From Teichococcus oryzae (GTDB lineage: Bacteria; Pseudomonadota; Alphaproteobacteria; Acetobacterales; Acetobacteraceae), in contig NZ_VUKA01000005.1 in assembly GCF_008386565.1 (NCBI RefSeq), positions 182,258 through 246,257 of the forward strand: 64,000 nt of DNA, written 5' to 3'. The notes under the pieces are model-generated. The model did no database searches. It was not told where the DNA came from and saw only the letters and a list, made by a program, of their open reading frames with translations. How positions within the stretch are numbered: position 1 is the first letter of the stretch; every line of letters starts with the position of its first letter. Positions 1 to 7,494 of this stretch are shown piece after piece. The translations under genes were made by a program, and so were the position numbers.

Positions 1-109
1 AGCTGGCCCCGGGCGCGAAGGTGGGTCCGGAGGCGTGAGGGCGTGGGACCGCTTTCCCCTGACAAGAAACAGCCCCCGCACTGGGCGCAGCATGGCCTTG
101 AACCGGGAA

Positions 110-119
110 GGATATATCA
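110..119. promoter_or_regulatory. Candidate GntR operator upstream of the amide-catabolic operon
   Basis: The sequence reads GGATATATCA and contains the 8-bp palindrome GATATATC. It is strikingly AT-rich for this DNA and lies about 40 bp before the first gene of the operon. The nine bases GATATATCA recur at 9701-9709, in front of the aminotransferase at the other end of the same gene run. A weak -35-like TTGAAC lies just before it at 98-103. The likely binder is the FCD-type GntR regulator encoded inside the operon. The function is inferred from symmetry, rarity and placement. Confidence 0.45.
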
Positions 120-159
120 AATAGGCTGATCTCCGGCATGGCCGCGAAGGGAAACAAGG

Positions 160-1260
160 TTGCTGACGCTCGACCCGGGCCGGAATGCCGGCAGCATCGC
201 CATCGAGGGGCTGGTCAAGCGCTTCGGGCCGGTGCGCGCGGTCGATGATGTTTCCCTCGACATCCGCGCCGGGGAGTTCCTGGCGCTGCTTGGCCCGTCC
301 GGTTCCGGCAAGACCACCATCCTCATGGCCATTGCCGGCTTCGAATATCCCGATGCGGGCCGCATCCTGCTGGGCGGCGAGGACATCACCTGGCTGCCGC
401 CGAACCGCCGCAACCTCGGCATGGTGTTCCAGCGCTACACCCTGTTCCCGCACATGTCGGTGCTGGAGAACATCGCCTTTCCGCTGAAGATGCGCGGCAT
501 CGGCCGCGCCGAGCGGGAGGAGCGCGCGCGGGACGCGCTGCGCACCGTGCAGCTGGAACAGATGGGCGCGCGCCAGCCGGCGCAGCTTTCCGGCGGGCAG
601 CAGCAGCGCGTGGCCATCGCCCGCGCCATCGTCTATCGCCCGCGCGTGCTGCTGATGGACGAGCCGCTTTCCGCGCTTGACAAGAAGCTGCGCGAGGAGA
701 TGCAGATCGAGATCAAGCACCTCCAGCGCGAAATCGGCATCACCGTGGTTTTCGTCACGCATGACCAGACCGAGGCGCTGACCATGGCCGACCGCGTCGC
801 GGTGCTGGACCATGGGCGGCTGCAACAGATCGGCGCGCCGCGCGACCTGTATGAGGCACCGCAAACGGAGTTCGTCGCCGGCTTCATCGGGGAAACCAAT
901 TTCTGGTCCGGCACCGCCGCCATCGCCGCCGCGCGGGGGGAGGCCGTGGCGGTGCGGCTCGATGGCGGCGGGGTCATGCCCGCCACGGCCGTCTCGCCCC
1001 TGCCGCCCGGCGGCCGGGTCCGGCTGGCCTTGCGCCCGGAAAGGCTGCGCATCGCGGCCGGCGGCGAGGGCCTGGAAGCGCGTGTCACCGAGGCGATCTA
1101 TGCCGGCAACGCGACGACGCTGATGCTGCAGGCCGCCGGAGGCCAGATGCTGCGCCTGCGCATCCCGGCCGGCGCCGGCCTGCCCGAGGCGGCGGTGGGC
1201 GAGGCCGTCACGCTCGGCTGGCAGGCCGCCGATGCGCGCGCCTTCGCGGTGACGCCGTGA
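160..1260 (+). CDS. ABC transporter ATP-binding protein, polyamine/opine type (PotA-like)
   Basis: This 366-residue ATPase would energise import of a small cationic or amide solute through the two permeases that follow. Walker A GPSGSGKT is at residues 45-52, the signature LSGGQQQR starts at residue 143, Walker B VLLMDEP follows at about 165, and a C-terminal TOBE-like domain fills roughly 280-366, as in PotA/FbpC proteins. The start is a TTG preceded by GAAGGG at a good distance. Its GTGA end overlaps the next gene by 4 bp, so the transporter genes are translationally coupled. Substrate specificity cannot be read from the ATPase; the dimethylformamidase-like genes downstream suggest an amide or amine. 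Confidence 0.93.
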   Translation: MLTLDPGRNAGSIAIEGLVKRFGPVRAVDDVSLDIRAGEFLALLGPSGSGKTTILMAIAGFEYPDAGRILLGGEDITWLPPNRRNLGMVFQRYTLFPHMSVLENIAFPLKMRGIGRAEREERARDALRTVQLEQMGARQPAQLSGGQQQRVAIARAIVYRPRVLLMDEPLSALDKKLREEMQIEIKHLQREIGITVVFVTHDQTEALTMADRVAVLDHGRLQQIGAPRDLYEAPQTEFVAGFIGETNFWSGTAAIAAARGEAVAVRLDGGGVMPATAVSPLPPGGRVRLALRPERLRIAAGGEGLEARVTEAIYAGNATTLMLQAAGGQMLRLRIPAGAGLPEAAVGEAVTLGWQAADARAFAVTP

Positions 1261-2126
1261 GCCGCCGGCCATCGCGCTTCCTGCTCGGCGGGCGCCGCTT
1301 CAGCCCGGCGGCGAGCCTCGCCCTCGCCGCGCCTTTCCTGCTGCTGCTCCTCGTGGTGTTTCTTCTGCCGCTGGCGACGCTGCTGCATGAAAGCCTGTTC
1401 GTGCCGGAGCCGGGTATCGGCAACTACGCGCGCGCCTTGCAGGAGCCGGTTTACCTGCGCGTGATGCTGCGCACCCTGCGCATCGCCTTGTTCGTCACGC
1501 TGCTCGCCCTGCTGCTCGCCTGGCCGCTGGCCCTGCTGATGGCGCGCAGCAAGGGCCTGGGGCTGGCGCTGCTGGCGGCCGCAGTGCTGCTGCCGCTCTG
1601 GACCTCGGTGCTGGTGCGCACCTATGCCTGGATGGTGCTGTTGCAGCGCAATGGCGTGGTCAACCAGATGCTGGCGCAGCTCGGGCTGAGCGACCAGCCC
1701 ATGCGGCTGCTCTACACCGAGGGCGCGGTGGTGCTGGCCATGGCGCATGTGCTGCTGCCCTTCATGGTGCTGCCGATCTATTCCGCGCTGAAGGGCATCC
1801 CGGAGGATTATTCCCGCGCGGCGCAGATGCTCGGCGCCTCCCCCTGGGCCAGCTTCCGGGAGGTGACCTGGCCGCTCTGCCTGCCCGGCGTCACCTCGGG
1901 CTGCCTGATGGTGTTCCTGCTGGCGCTGGGCTTCTTCGTGACGCCGGCGCTGATCGGCGGGCCGCAGCAGATGATGATCGCGACGCTGGTGTCGCAGCAG
2001 GTGCGGGAAATGCTGGACTGGCCCTTCGCGGGGGCGCTGGTGGGCATCCTGCTGTTCTTCGTGCTGATGCTGACATTGCTGTTCCGCCGCGCCGTGCGGC
2101 TGGACCGCTTCGTGGGGCAGGCGTGA
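1257..2126 (+). CDS. ABC transporter permease, PotB-like
   Basis: This 289-residue inner-membrane permease has about six hydrophobic segments. The cytoplasmic coupling loop near residues 178-205 (EDYSRAAQMLGASPW) is the EAA motif that docks on the ATPase. It starts with GTG in a 4-bp overlap with the ATPase gene and itself overlaps the second permease by 4 bp. Length and order (ATPase, PotB-like, PotC-like) match spermidine/putrescine and opine importers. It should form a heterodimer with the next gene product; the substrate is unknown. Confidence 0.92.
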   Translation: MSRRPSRFLLGGRRFSPAASLALAAPFLLLLLVVFLLPLATLLHESLFVPEPGIGNYARALQEPVYLRVMLRTLRIALFVTLLALLLAWPLALLMARSKGLGLALLAAAVLLPLWTSVLVRTYAWMVLLQRNGVVNQMLAQLGLSDQPMRLLYTEGAVVLAMAHVLLPFMVLPIYSALKGIPEDYSRAAQMLGASPWASFREVTWPLCLPGVTSGCLMVFLLALGFFVTPALIGGPQQMMIATLVSQQVREMLDWPFAGALVGILLFFVLMLTLLFRRAVRLDRFVGQA

Positions 2127-2950
2127 TGGCCGCCGCGCGCAGCCGCCCGAACCGCGCTGGCCGCATGGCGCTGAACGCGGCCGCCTATGCGGTGACGGTC
2201 TTCCTGCTGCTGCCCACGCTGATCATCATCCCGATGTCGGTCGGGCCGGAACGCTTTCTGCGCTTTCCGCCGGCCGGCTTCTCGCTGCGCTGGTATGCCG
2301 AGTATTTCCATGACGCGGAATGGATCGCCGCCACGCTGTTCAGCCTGGAGGTCGGGCTGATCGCCGCCTTCTGCGCCACGGTCGCCGGCACCATGCTGGC
2401 CCTGGCCCTGGTGCGCGGGCGGCTGCCGGGGCGCGGGCTGGTGGAACTGCTGGTGGTCGGGCCGGTCATCGTGCCGCATGTGGCCTTGGCCGTGGCCATG
2501 TTCCTGGTGTTCGAGCGGTTGCGCCTGACCGGCACGCTGCTGGGCTTCGCCATGGCCCATACGGTGCTGGCCCTGCCCTTCGTGGTGTTCACCGTGCTGG
2601 CCGCGCTTTACCGCTTCGATGCGGAGCTGGAGCGCGCGGCGCTGTCCTGCGGCGCCGGGCGGTTCGCGACCTTCCGCCACGTCACCCTGCCGCTGATCGC
2701 CCCCGGCGTGGTCTCGGCGGCCTTGTTCGCCTTCATCATCTCCTTCGACGAGCCGGTGGTGTCCTTCTTCATCTCCGATCTCGACCGCAAGACGCTGCCG
2801 CGCAAGATGTTCGAGGACATCGACTACAACATCTCGCCCACCCTGGCGGCCGTGGCCACCATGCTCACCGCGCTGACGGTGCTTGCCCTGCTGGCGGGCT
2901 TCGTGCTGAAGCGCGCGGCGGAGCGGCGTGCCGCGGCAAGGAATGGCTAG
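2123..2950 (+). CDS. ABC transporter permease, PotC-like
   Basis: The second permease of the importer has 275 residues and the usual six transmembrane segments. An EAA-type loop (ELERAALSCGAGRFATF) lies near residues 170-186, followed by FDEPVVSFF, typical of PotC relatives. The GTG start overlaps the preceding permease by 4 bp, and its 3' end overlaps the next gene slightly, so permease and regulator genes are co-transcribed. Confidence 0.92.
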   Translation: MMAAARSRPNRAGRMALNAAAYAVTVFLLLPTLIIIPMSVGPERFLRFPPAGFSLRWYAEYFHDAEWIAATLFSLEVGLIAAFCATVAGTMLALALVRGRLPGRGLVELLVVGPVIVPHVALAVAMFLVFERLRLTGTLLGFAMAHTVLALPFVVFTVLAALYRFDAELERAALSCGAGRFATFRHVTLPLIAPGVVSAALFAFIISFDEPVVSFFISDLDRKTLPRKMFEDIDYNISPTLAAVATMLTALTVLALLAGFVLKRAAERRAAARNG

Positions 2951-3647
2951 GAACATGGCGGAAACAGCGCAGATCATCGACTTCGTGGCGCCGGTGGGAC
3001 GGGAGAACCTGGCCGGCCGGGTCTATGACGAACTTCGCACGGCGCTGTTCGAGGGCCGGATGCAGCCGGGGCAGCGCCTCAAGATCCGCGACCTGGCGGC
3101 GGCGATGCAGGTGTCGGAAACCCCGGTGCGGGAGGCGGTGGTGCAGCTGGCGCGGGAACGTGCGCTGCGTCTGGAGGCGGCGCGCTCGATCACCGTGGCC
3201 GGGCTGAGCCTGGACCAGTATCTGGAGCTGCGCACCGTCCGGCTGGAGCTGGAAGGGCTGGCGGCCGAGGCAGCGGCGCTGCGCATCAACGAGGCCGGGC
3301 TGGCGGCCCTGGCCAAGGCCCATGACGCCCTGACCGCCGCCGAGGAGGCCGGCGATGCCGTCGCCGCCAACCGCGCCAACTGGGCCTTCCACCATGGCCT
3401 CTACCGGGCGGCGGCGATGCCGGAGCTGTTGGCCATCATCGAGAGCATCTGGCTGCGCAACGGCCCGATGCACGCCTTCCTCTACCCCGATGCGCGGCCG
3501 AGCTATCCGGGGCGGCACCGGCATCTGGACATCATCGACGGGCTGCGGGCCCACGACCCCGTGGCGACGCGCGCGGCGCTCTGCGCCGACCTGACCGAGG
3601 GCGGCGCCAACCTCGTGGCGCTGCTCGGCCGCATGGAGGGTGCGTGA
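2943..3647 (+). CDS. GntR-family transcriptional regulator, FCD domain
   Basis: This regulator of about 234 residues has an N-terminal winged helix (the MQVSETPVREAVVQLARE recognition region) and a C-terminal all-helical FCD ligand-binding domain (ELRTVRLELEGLAAEAAAL). FCD regulators usually bind organic acids, often through a metal, and repress neighbouring catabolic genes. It sits between the permeases and the binding protein, so it probably controls its own operon, most simply through the GATATATCA palindromes at 110 and 9700. The start is uncertain: ATG at 2943 directly follows AAGGA, ATG at 2955 is an alternative, and a GTG at 2928 extends the frame. Confidence 0.9.
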   Translation: MARNMAETAQIIDFVAPVGRENLAGRVYDELRTALFEGRMQPGQRLKIRDLAAAMQVSETPVREAVVQLARERALRLEAARSITVAGLSLDQYLELRTVRLELEGLAAEAAALRINEAGLAALAKAHDALTAAEEAGDAVAANRANWAFHHGLYRAAAMPELLAIIESIWLRNGPMHAFLYPDARPSYPGRHRHLDIIDGLRAHDPVATRAALCADLTEGGANLVALLGRMEGA

Positions 3648-3747
3648 CCATGTGGCGCCCTCCCGGGAACCAGAAAAACAAGGCGCAGGGTGGGCGGGGG
3701 ACATCATCCCCCGTGCCGCCCGGCGCCGAAAACAGGGAAGCAGGACG

Positions 3748-4803
3748 ATGGACATCCAACGCAGGACATTGCTGGCCGCTTCTGCACTGACGGCGCTCGG
3801 CGCGCCGCGCCTGGCGCGGGCGCAGAACGCGGGCGAGGTCATCATCGCCACCACCGGCGGGCTGATGGAACGCAGCCTGCAGGAACATTTCTACCGGCGC
3901 TTCCAGCGGGAAACCGGCATCCGCGTCCGCTCGGTGCCGATCGAGCTGCCGGACCAATGGGCCAGGGCCCAGGCCGGGCGGCGCAGCGGCAACATCCCCT
4001 TCGACATCGTCACCGCGACCCCGCCGGACCTGATCCAGCACGCGGAGATCCTGCAGCCGCTCGACTGCGGCGCCATGCCGGGCATTGTCGCGCATGCGCT
4101 GCCCAATGCCTGCTTCGGGCATGGGATCATCCGCACCGCGGGCGGCATGGCGCTGGTCTGGAGCAAGAAGGCCTTTCCGCAGAACGCCCCCGCCTCCTGG
4201 GCGGATTTCTTCGATGTGCAGAAATTCCCCGGGCCCCGTTCCCTGCCCGACACGGGGGACCGGGAATGGTGGGTGCCGCTGGCCGCGCTGATGGCCGATG
4301 GCGTGCCGCGCGACAAGCTTTTCCCCATGGATCTCGACCGCGCCTATCGCAAGCTGGATGCCCTGAAGCCGCATGTGGCCGCCTGGTGGAAGAGCGGCGA
4401 CAATTCCATGCAGATCATGCGCGGCGGCGATGCGGTGATGACCATGGCCTATTCGAGCCGCGCGGTGCCGCTGGCCAAGAGCGGCGAGTTCGACTTCACC
4501 TGGAACGGGGCGATCCGGGATGTCGGCAACTGGGCGGTGCTGAAGGGCGGGCCGAACACGCAGAACGCGCTGCGCTTCCTCGATTTCTTTGTGCAGGACG
4601 CGAAGGAGCATGTGGCCTTCAGCGAGAAGGTTTCCTTCGATTCCAACAACCGCGAGGCGCCGTCCCTGGTGCCCGAGGCGGAGCGGCGCTTCCGCCCTTC
4701 CTGGCCGGAGAACTGGGAGAAGCTGGTGATCGCCGATTACGCCTGGGTCGCCGAGCACCGCGCCGCCATGCGGGAGCGCTGGGTGAGCTGGCTGACGGCC
4801 TGA
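3748..4803 (+). CDS. ABC transporter extracellular solute-binding protein, PotD/opine type
   Basis: This 351-residue periplasmic binding protein belongs to the importer above. It begins with a Tat-like leader (MDIQRRTLLAASALTALGAP, followed by an ARA cleavage site near residue 25). The mature part starts EVIIATTGG and has the two-lobe composition of family-1 binding proteins that take polyamines, opines or iron. An open frame extends upstream to 3640, but the twin-arginine start at 3748 with AGCAGGA before it is far more plausible. Seven bases separate it from the next gene. Confidence 0.9.
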   Translation: MDIQRRTLLAASALTALGAPRLARAQNAGEVIIATTGGLMERSLQEHFYRRFQRETGIRVRSVPIELPDQWARAQAGRRSGNIPFDIVTATPPDLIQHAEILQPLDCGAMPGIVAHALPNACFGHGIIRTAGGMALVWSKKAFPQNAPASWADFFDVQKFPGPRSLPDTGDREWWVPLAALMADGVPRDKLFPMDLDRAYRKLDALKPHVAAWWKSGDNSMQIMRGGDAVMTMAYSSRAVPLAKSGEFDFTWNGAIRDVGNWAVLKGGPNTQNALRFLDFFVQDAKEHVAFSEKVSFDSNNREAPSLVPEAERRFRPSWPENWEKLVIADYAWVAEHRAAMRERWVSWLTA

Positions 4804-4809
4804 CGCGCC

Positions 4810-5154
4810 ATGCTGGTCAATGACCCCGAGGCGGCGCACTGGCCGGTGGACCCCGCGCGGCTCGACCTGGTGGAGGAATTCCGCCGGCGCCCGCGCGGCC
4901 CGCACAGCGACGCGCTGCAGAAGCTGCTGCACCGGATGCGCTGGTCCGGCGTCGGCCAGCGCCATGTGCTGATCGTGCTGGAGCCCAACCGGCGCTGGAT
5001 GCTGGGGCGCCTGCCGGGGCGCCGCGGCGCCCCGGTCGAGACATTTCCCAACCGCGTCTTCACCGACCTTGCCGCCGCCGAATGGGCGGTCTTCGTCCTG
5101 CGCTGGGAGGCGCTGACGGGGCAGAAGCTGGAGGATGGAAGCTCCGCCGCATGA
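4810..5154 (+). CDS. dmfA1: N,N-dimethylformamidase-like small (alpha) subunit
   Basis: This acidic and arginine-rich protein of 114 residues has no signal peptide. I assign it chiefly from position: known dimethylformamidases (Paracoccus, Alcaligenes) pair a small subunit of about 130 residues with a large one of about 760, encoded side by side, and this gene overlaps the large-subunit gene by 4 bp (ATGA). The sequence contains VDPARLDLVEEFRRRPRG and HVLIVLEPNRRWMLG, which fit what I remember of the family, but I cannot align them here. In known enzymes the small subunit packs against and stabilises the catalytic subunit. Confidence 0.72.
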   Translation: MLVNDPEAAHWPVDPARLDLVEEFRRRPRGPHSDALQKLLHRMRWSGVGQRHVLIVLEPNRRWMLGRLPGRRGAPVETFPNRVFTDLAAAEWAVFVLRWEALTGQKLEDGSSAA

Positions 5155-7403
5155 CCGACACCACCGCTGTCCTCGGCTATGCCTGGCCGCTGGTCGTCTC
5201 GCCGGGCGAGGAGGTCGCCTTCCACCTTTCCAGCGCCACGCTGGAAGAGGCGGAGGCCACCCTGCTGCGCGTGCGCTGCGCCGATCCCGACCCCGATGGG
5301 CCGGGGCTGCGCCTCACCGCCCCCGGCACCCCGCTTGATGGCCTTGTGGCGCTGCGGCACCAGCCGCTCCATCCCGGCTCCTGCGCCATCATCCCCGATG
5401 CCCCGGCGCTGCGGCGGCCAGGCCCGCTTTCGGTGGGCTGCTTCCTCTGGCCCACGGCGCCTCTGGCGGGGCGGCAGACCATCCTGTCACGCTGGCGGGG
5501 CGACCAGGGGGAGGGCTGGAGGCTGGGCATCGATGCCGAAGGCTGCCTGGAATTCGAGGTCGGCGCCCATGGCCAGTGCTGGCGCGTGACGGCACCACAG
5601 CCGCTGCTGGAGCGCGAATGGGTCTTTGTCGGCGGCGTGCTGGATGACGCGGCGGGCGAGATCCGCGTGGTGCAGCAAAGCCTGGACCCGCAGGCCGGGC
5701 GAGACCGGAGCGCCGATGCCGCAGCCCCCGGCCCGCGCGGTGTCACCTGGCCGGAGGCGACGGCGCTGGTCATCGCCGCCGAGGCGCGCGAGGGCGGCGA
5801 GACGCCGCTGACCGAGGCGCATTACGACGGCAAGATCGACCGGCCGCGCCTGCACGCCACGGCGCTGGATGCCGCCGCGCTGCGCGCCCTTTGCGAAAGC
5901 CTGACACCGCCGCCGGGCGACCCCAACCTGATCGCCGCCTGGGATTTCGCGCGCGACATCCCCACCGCGCATGTGCGTGACCTTTCCGCCAACCGGCTGG
6001 ACGGCACGCTGCGCCACCTGCCGATGCGGGGGATGACCGGCGCCAATTGGGACGGCAGCACGGTGCAATGGACGGAAGCGCCACATCTTTACGGCGCCAT
6101 CCATTTCCACAGCGACGACATGCATGACGCGGGCTGGTCGCCGGACCTCCGCTTCACCATCCCAGCCGATTGGCGCAGCGGCTTCTATGCGCTGCGCCTG
6201 CGCGCCCGGCAGGGCAGTGATGATCCGGTGGAAAGCTTTGTCGCCTTCTTTGTCCGCGCGCCGCTGGGGCAGCCCCGCTCGAAGCTGGCGCTGGTGGCCA
6301 GCACCGCCACCTTCCTCGCCTATGCCAACAGCGCCCTGCGGCTCGACCAGGTGCATGCCGAGGCCATGCTGGAAGGGCTGCTCACCCTCTCGCGCGACGA
6401 TGTTTACCTCCAGGAGCACCGTGAGCTGGGCCTCTCCACCTATGACACGCACAGCGATGGCAGCGGCTGGAGCTATTCCACGGCGAAGCGGCCCATCCTG
6501 AACATGCGGCCGCGCGGCGCCACCTTCAACTACGGCAACGACACCCACATCATCGACTGGCTGGAGCAGATCGGCCAGGATTACGACATCATCACCGATG
6601 ACGACATCCACCGGCATGGCGCGCAGCTGCTCGCCGGCTATCGCTGCGTCATCACCGGCTCGCATCCCGAATATTTCAGCCGCGCCATGCTGGACGCCTT
6701 CGACAGCTACCAGCGTGGCGGCGGGCGGCACATCTATCTTGGCGGCAATGGCTTCTACTGGCGCATCGGCTGGCATCCCACCGAGCCGCACAGCATGGAA
6801 ATCCGTCGCGGCATGAACGGGCTGCGCACCTGGGAGGGCGAGGCGGGCGAGAATGCCCTTTCCTTCACCGGCGAGCCTTCCGGCCTCTGGCGCAGCAACG
6901 GGCGCCCGCCGCAAAGGCTGGTCGGCGTCGGCTTCGACGCGCAGGTCTTCACCCGTTCCTACCCCTATCGCTGGCGGGAGGAGGCGCGCGACCCGCGCAT
7001 CCGCTGGATGGTGGAGGGGATTGATTTGGAAAAGCCGCTGGGTGACGCGGGCCTGCGCGGCGGCGGCGCGGCGGGGCTGGAGGTGGACCGCGTGGACGCA
7101 ACCCTCGGCTCGCCGCCGCATCTGCTCTGGCTCGCGACGGCCGACCAGCTCGATTATGGCGGCGTGCCGACGCTGGAGGAGCTGCGCACCCTGCACCGCG
7201 GCGCCATGGGCGACCAGAATGCGCGGGTGCGCGCCGATGTTGCCTTCTTCCCGACGGCGCGGGGCGGCGCGGTCTTCTCCACCGGCTCCATCGCCTGGGC
7301 CTGCGCGCTCTCCTGCGACAACTACGACAACGGCGTCAGCCGCCTGACGGGGAATGTGTTGCGGCGCTTTCTCGACCCCCGGCCCTTCGAGGGCTTCGAC
7401 TGA
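5151..7403 (+). CDS. dmfA2: N,N-dimethylformamidase-like large (beta) subunit, mononuclear iron amidohydrolase
   Basis: This 750-residue cytoplasmic enzyme is close to the roughly 760 residues of characterised dimethylformamidases, which split dimethylformamide into dimethylamine and formate. The first 300 residues form a LamG-like beta-sandwich. The rest is the catalytic domain, with NYGNDTHIIDWLEQIGQDYD and a GSHPEYFS loop typical of the family. In the Paracoccus enzyme the iron is held by two tyrosines and a glutamate; Tyr391 (AYANS), Tyr431 (TYDTHSDG) and Glu507 (HPEY) here have similar spacing. The family includes members with unknown amide substrates, so the true substrate is open. The start at 5151 overlaps the small-subunit stop; a longer frame from 5082 is unlikely. 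Confidence 0.87.
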   Translation: MTDTTAVLGYAWPLVVSPGEEVAFHLSSATLEEAEATLLRVRCADPDPDGPGLRLTAPGTPLDGLVALRHQPLHPGSCAIIPDAPALRRPGPLSVGCFLWPTAPLAGRQTILSRWRGDQGEGWRLGIDAEGCLEFEVGAHGQCWRVTAPQPLLEREWVFVGGVLDDAAGEIRVVQQSLDPQAGRDRSADAAAPGPRGVTWPEATALVIAAEAREGGETPLTEAHYDGKIDRPRLHATALDAAALRALCESLTPPPGDPNLIAAWDFARDIPTAHVRDLSANRLDGTLRHLPMRGMTGANWDGSTVQWTEAPHLYGAIHFHSDDMHDAGWSPDLRFTIPADWRSGFYALRLRARQGSDDPVESFVAFFVRAPLGQPRSKLALVASTATFLAYANSALRLDQVHAEAMLEGLLTLSRDDVYLQEHRELGLSTYDTHSDGSGWSYSTAKRPILNMRPRGATFNYGNDTHIIDWLEQIGQDYDIITDDDIHRHGAQLLAGYRCVITGSHPEYFSRAMLDAFDSYQRGGGRHIYLGGNGFYWRIGWHPTEPHSMEIRRGMNGLRTWEGEAGENALSFTGEPSGLWRSNGRPPQRLVGVGFDAQVFTRSYPYRWREEARDPRIRWMVEGIDLEKPLGDAGLRGGGAAGLEVDRVDATLGSPPHLLWLATADQLDYGGVPTLEELRTLHRGAMGDQNARVRADVAFFPTARGGAVFSTGSIAWACALSCDNYDNGVSRLTGNVLRRFLDPRPFEGFD

Positions 7404-7494
7404 CGGCCAGGGAGGGCGCCGCACCCGCCGGGGTGACGCTGCCACCCCGGACCCCGCCACGACATGCCGAGCACCAAGAACCGAGGAACGGGCC

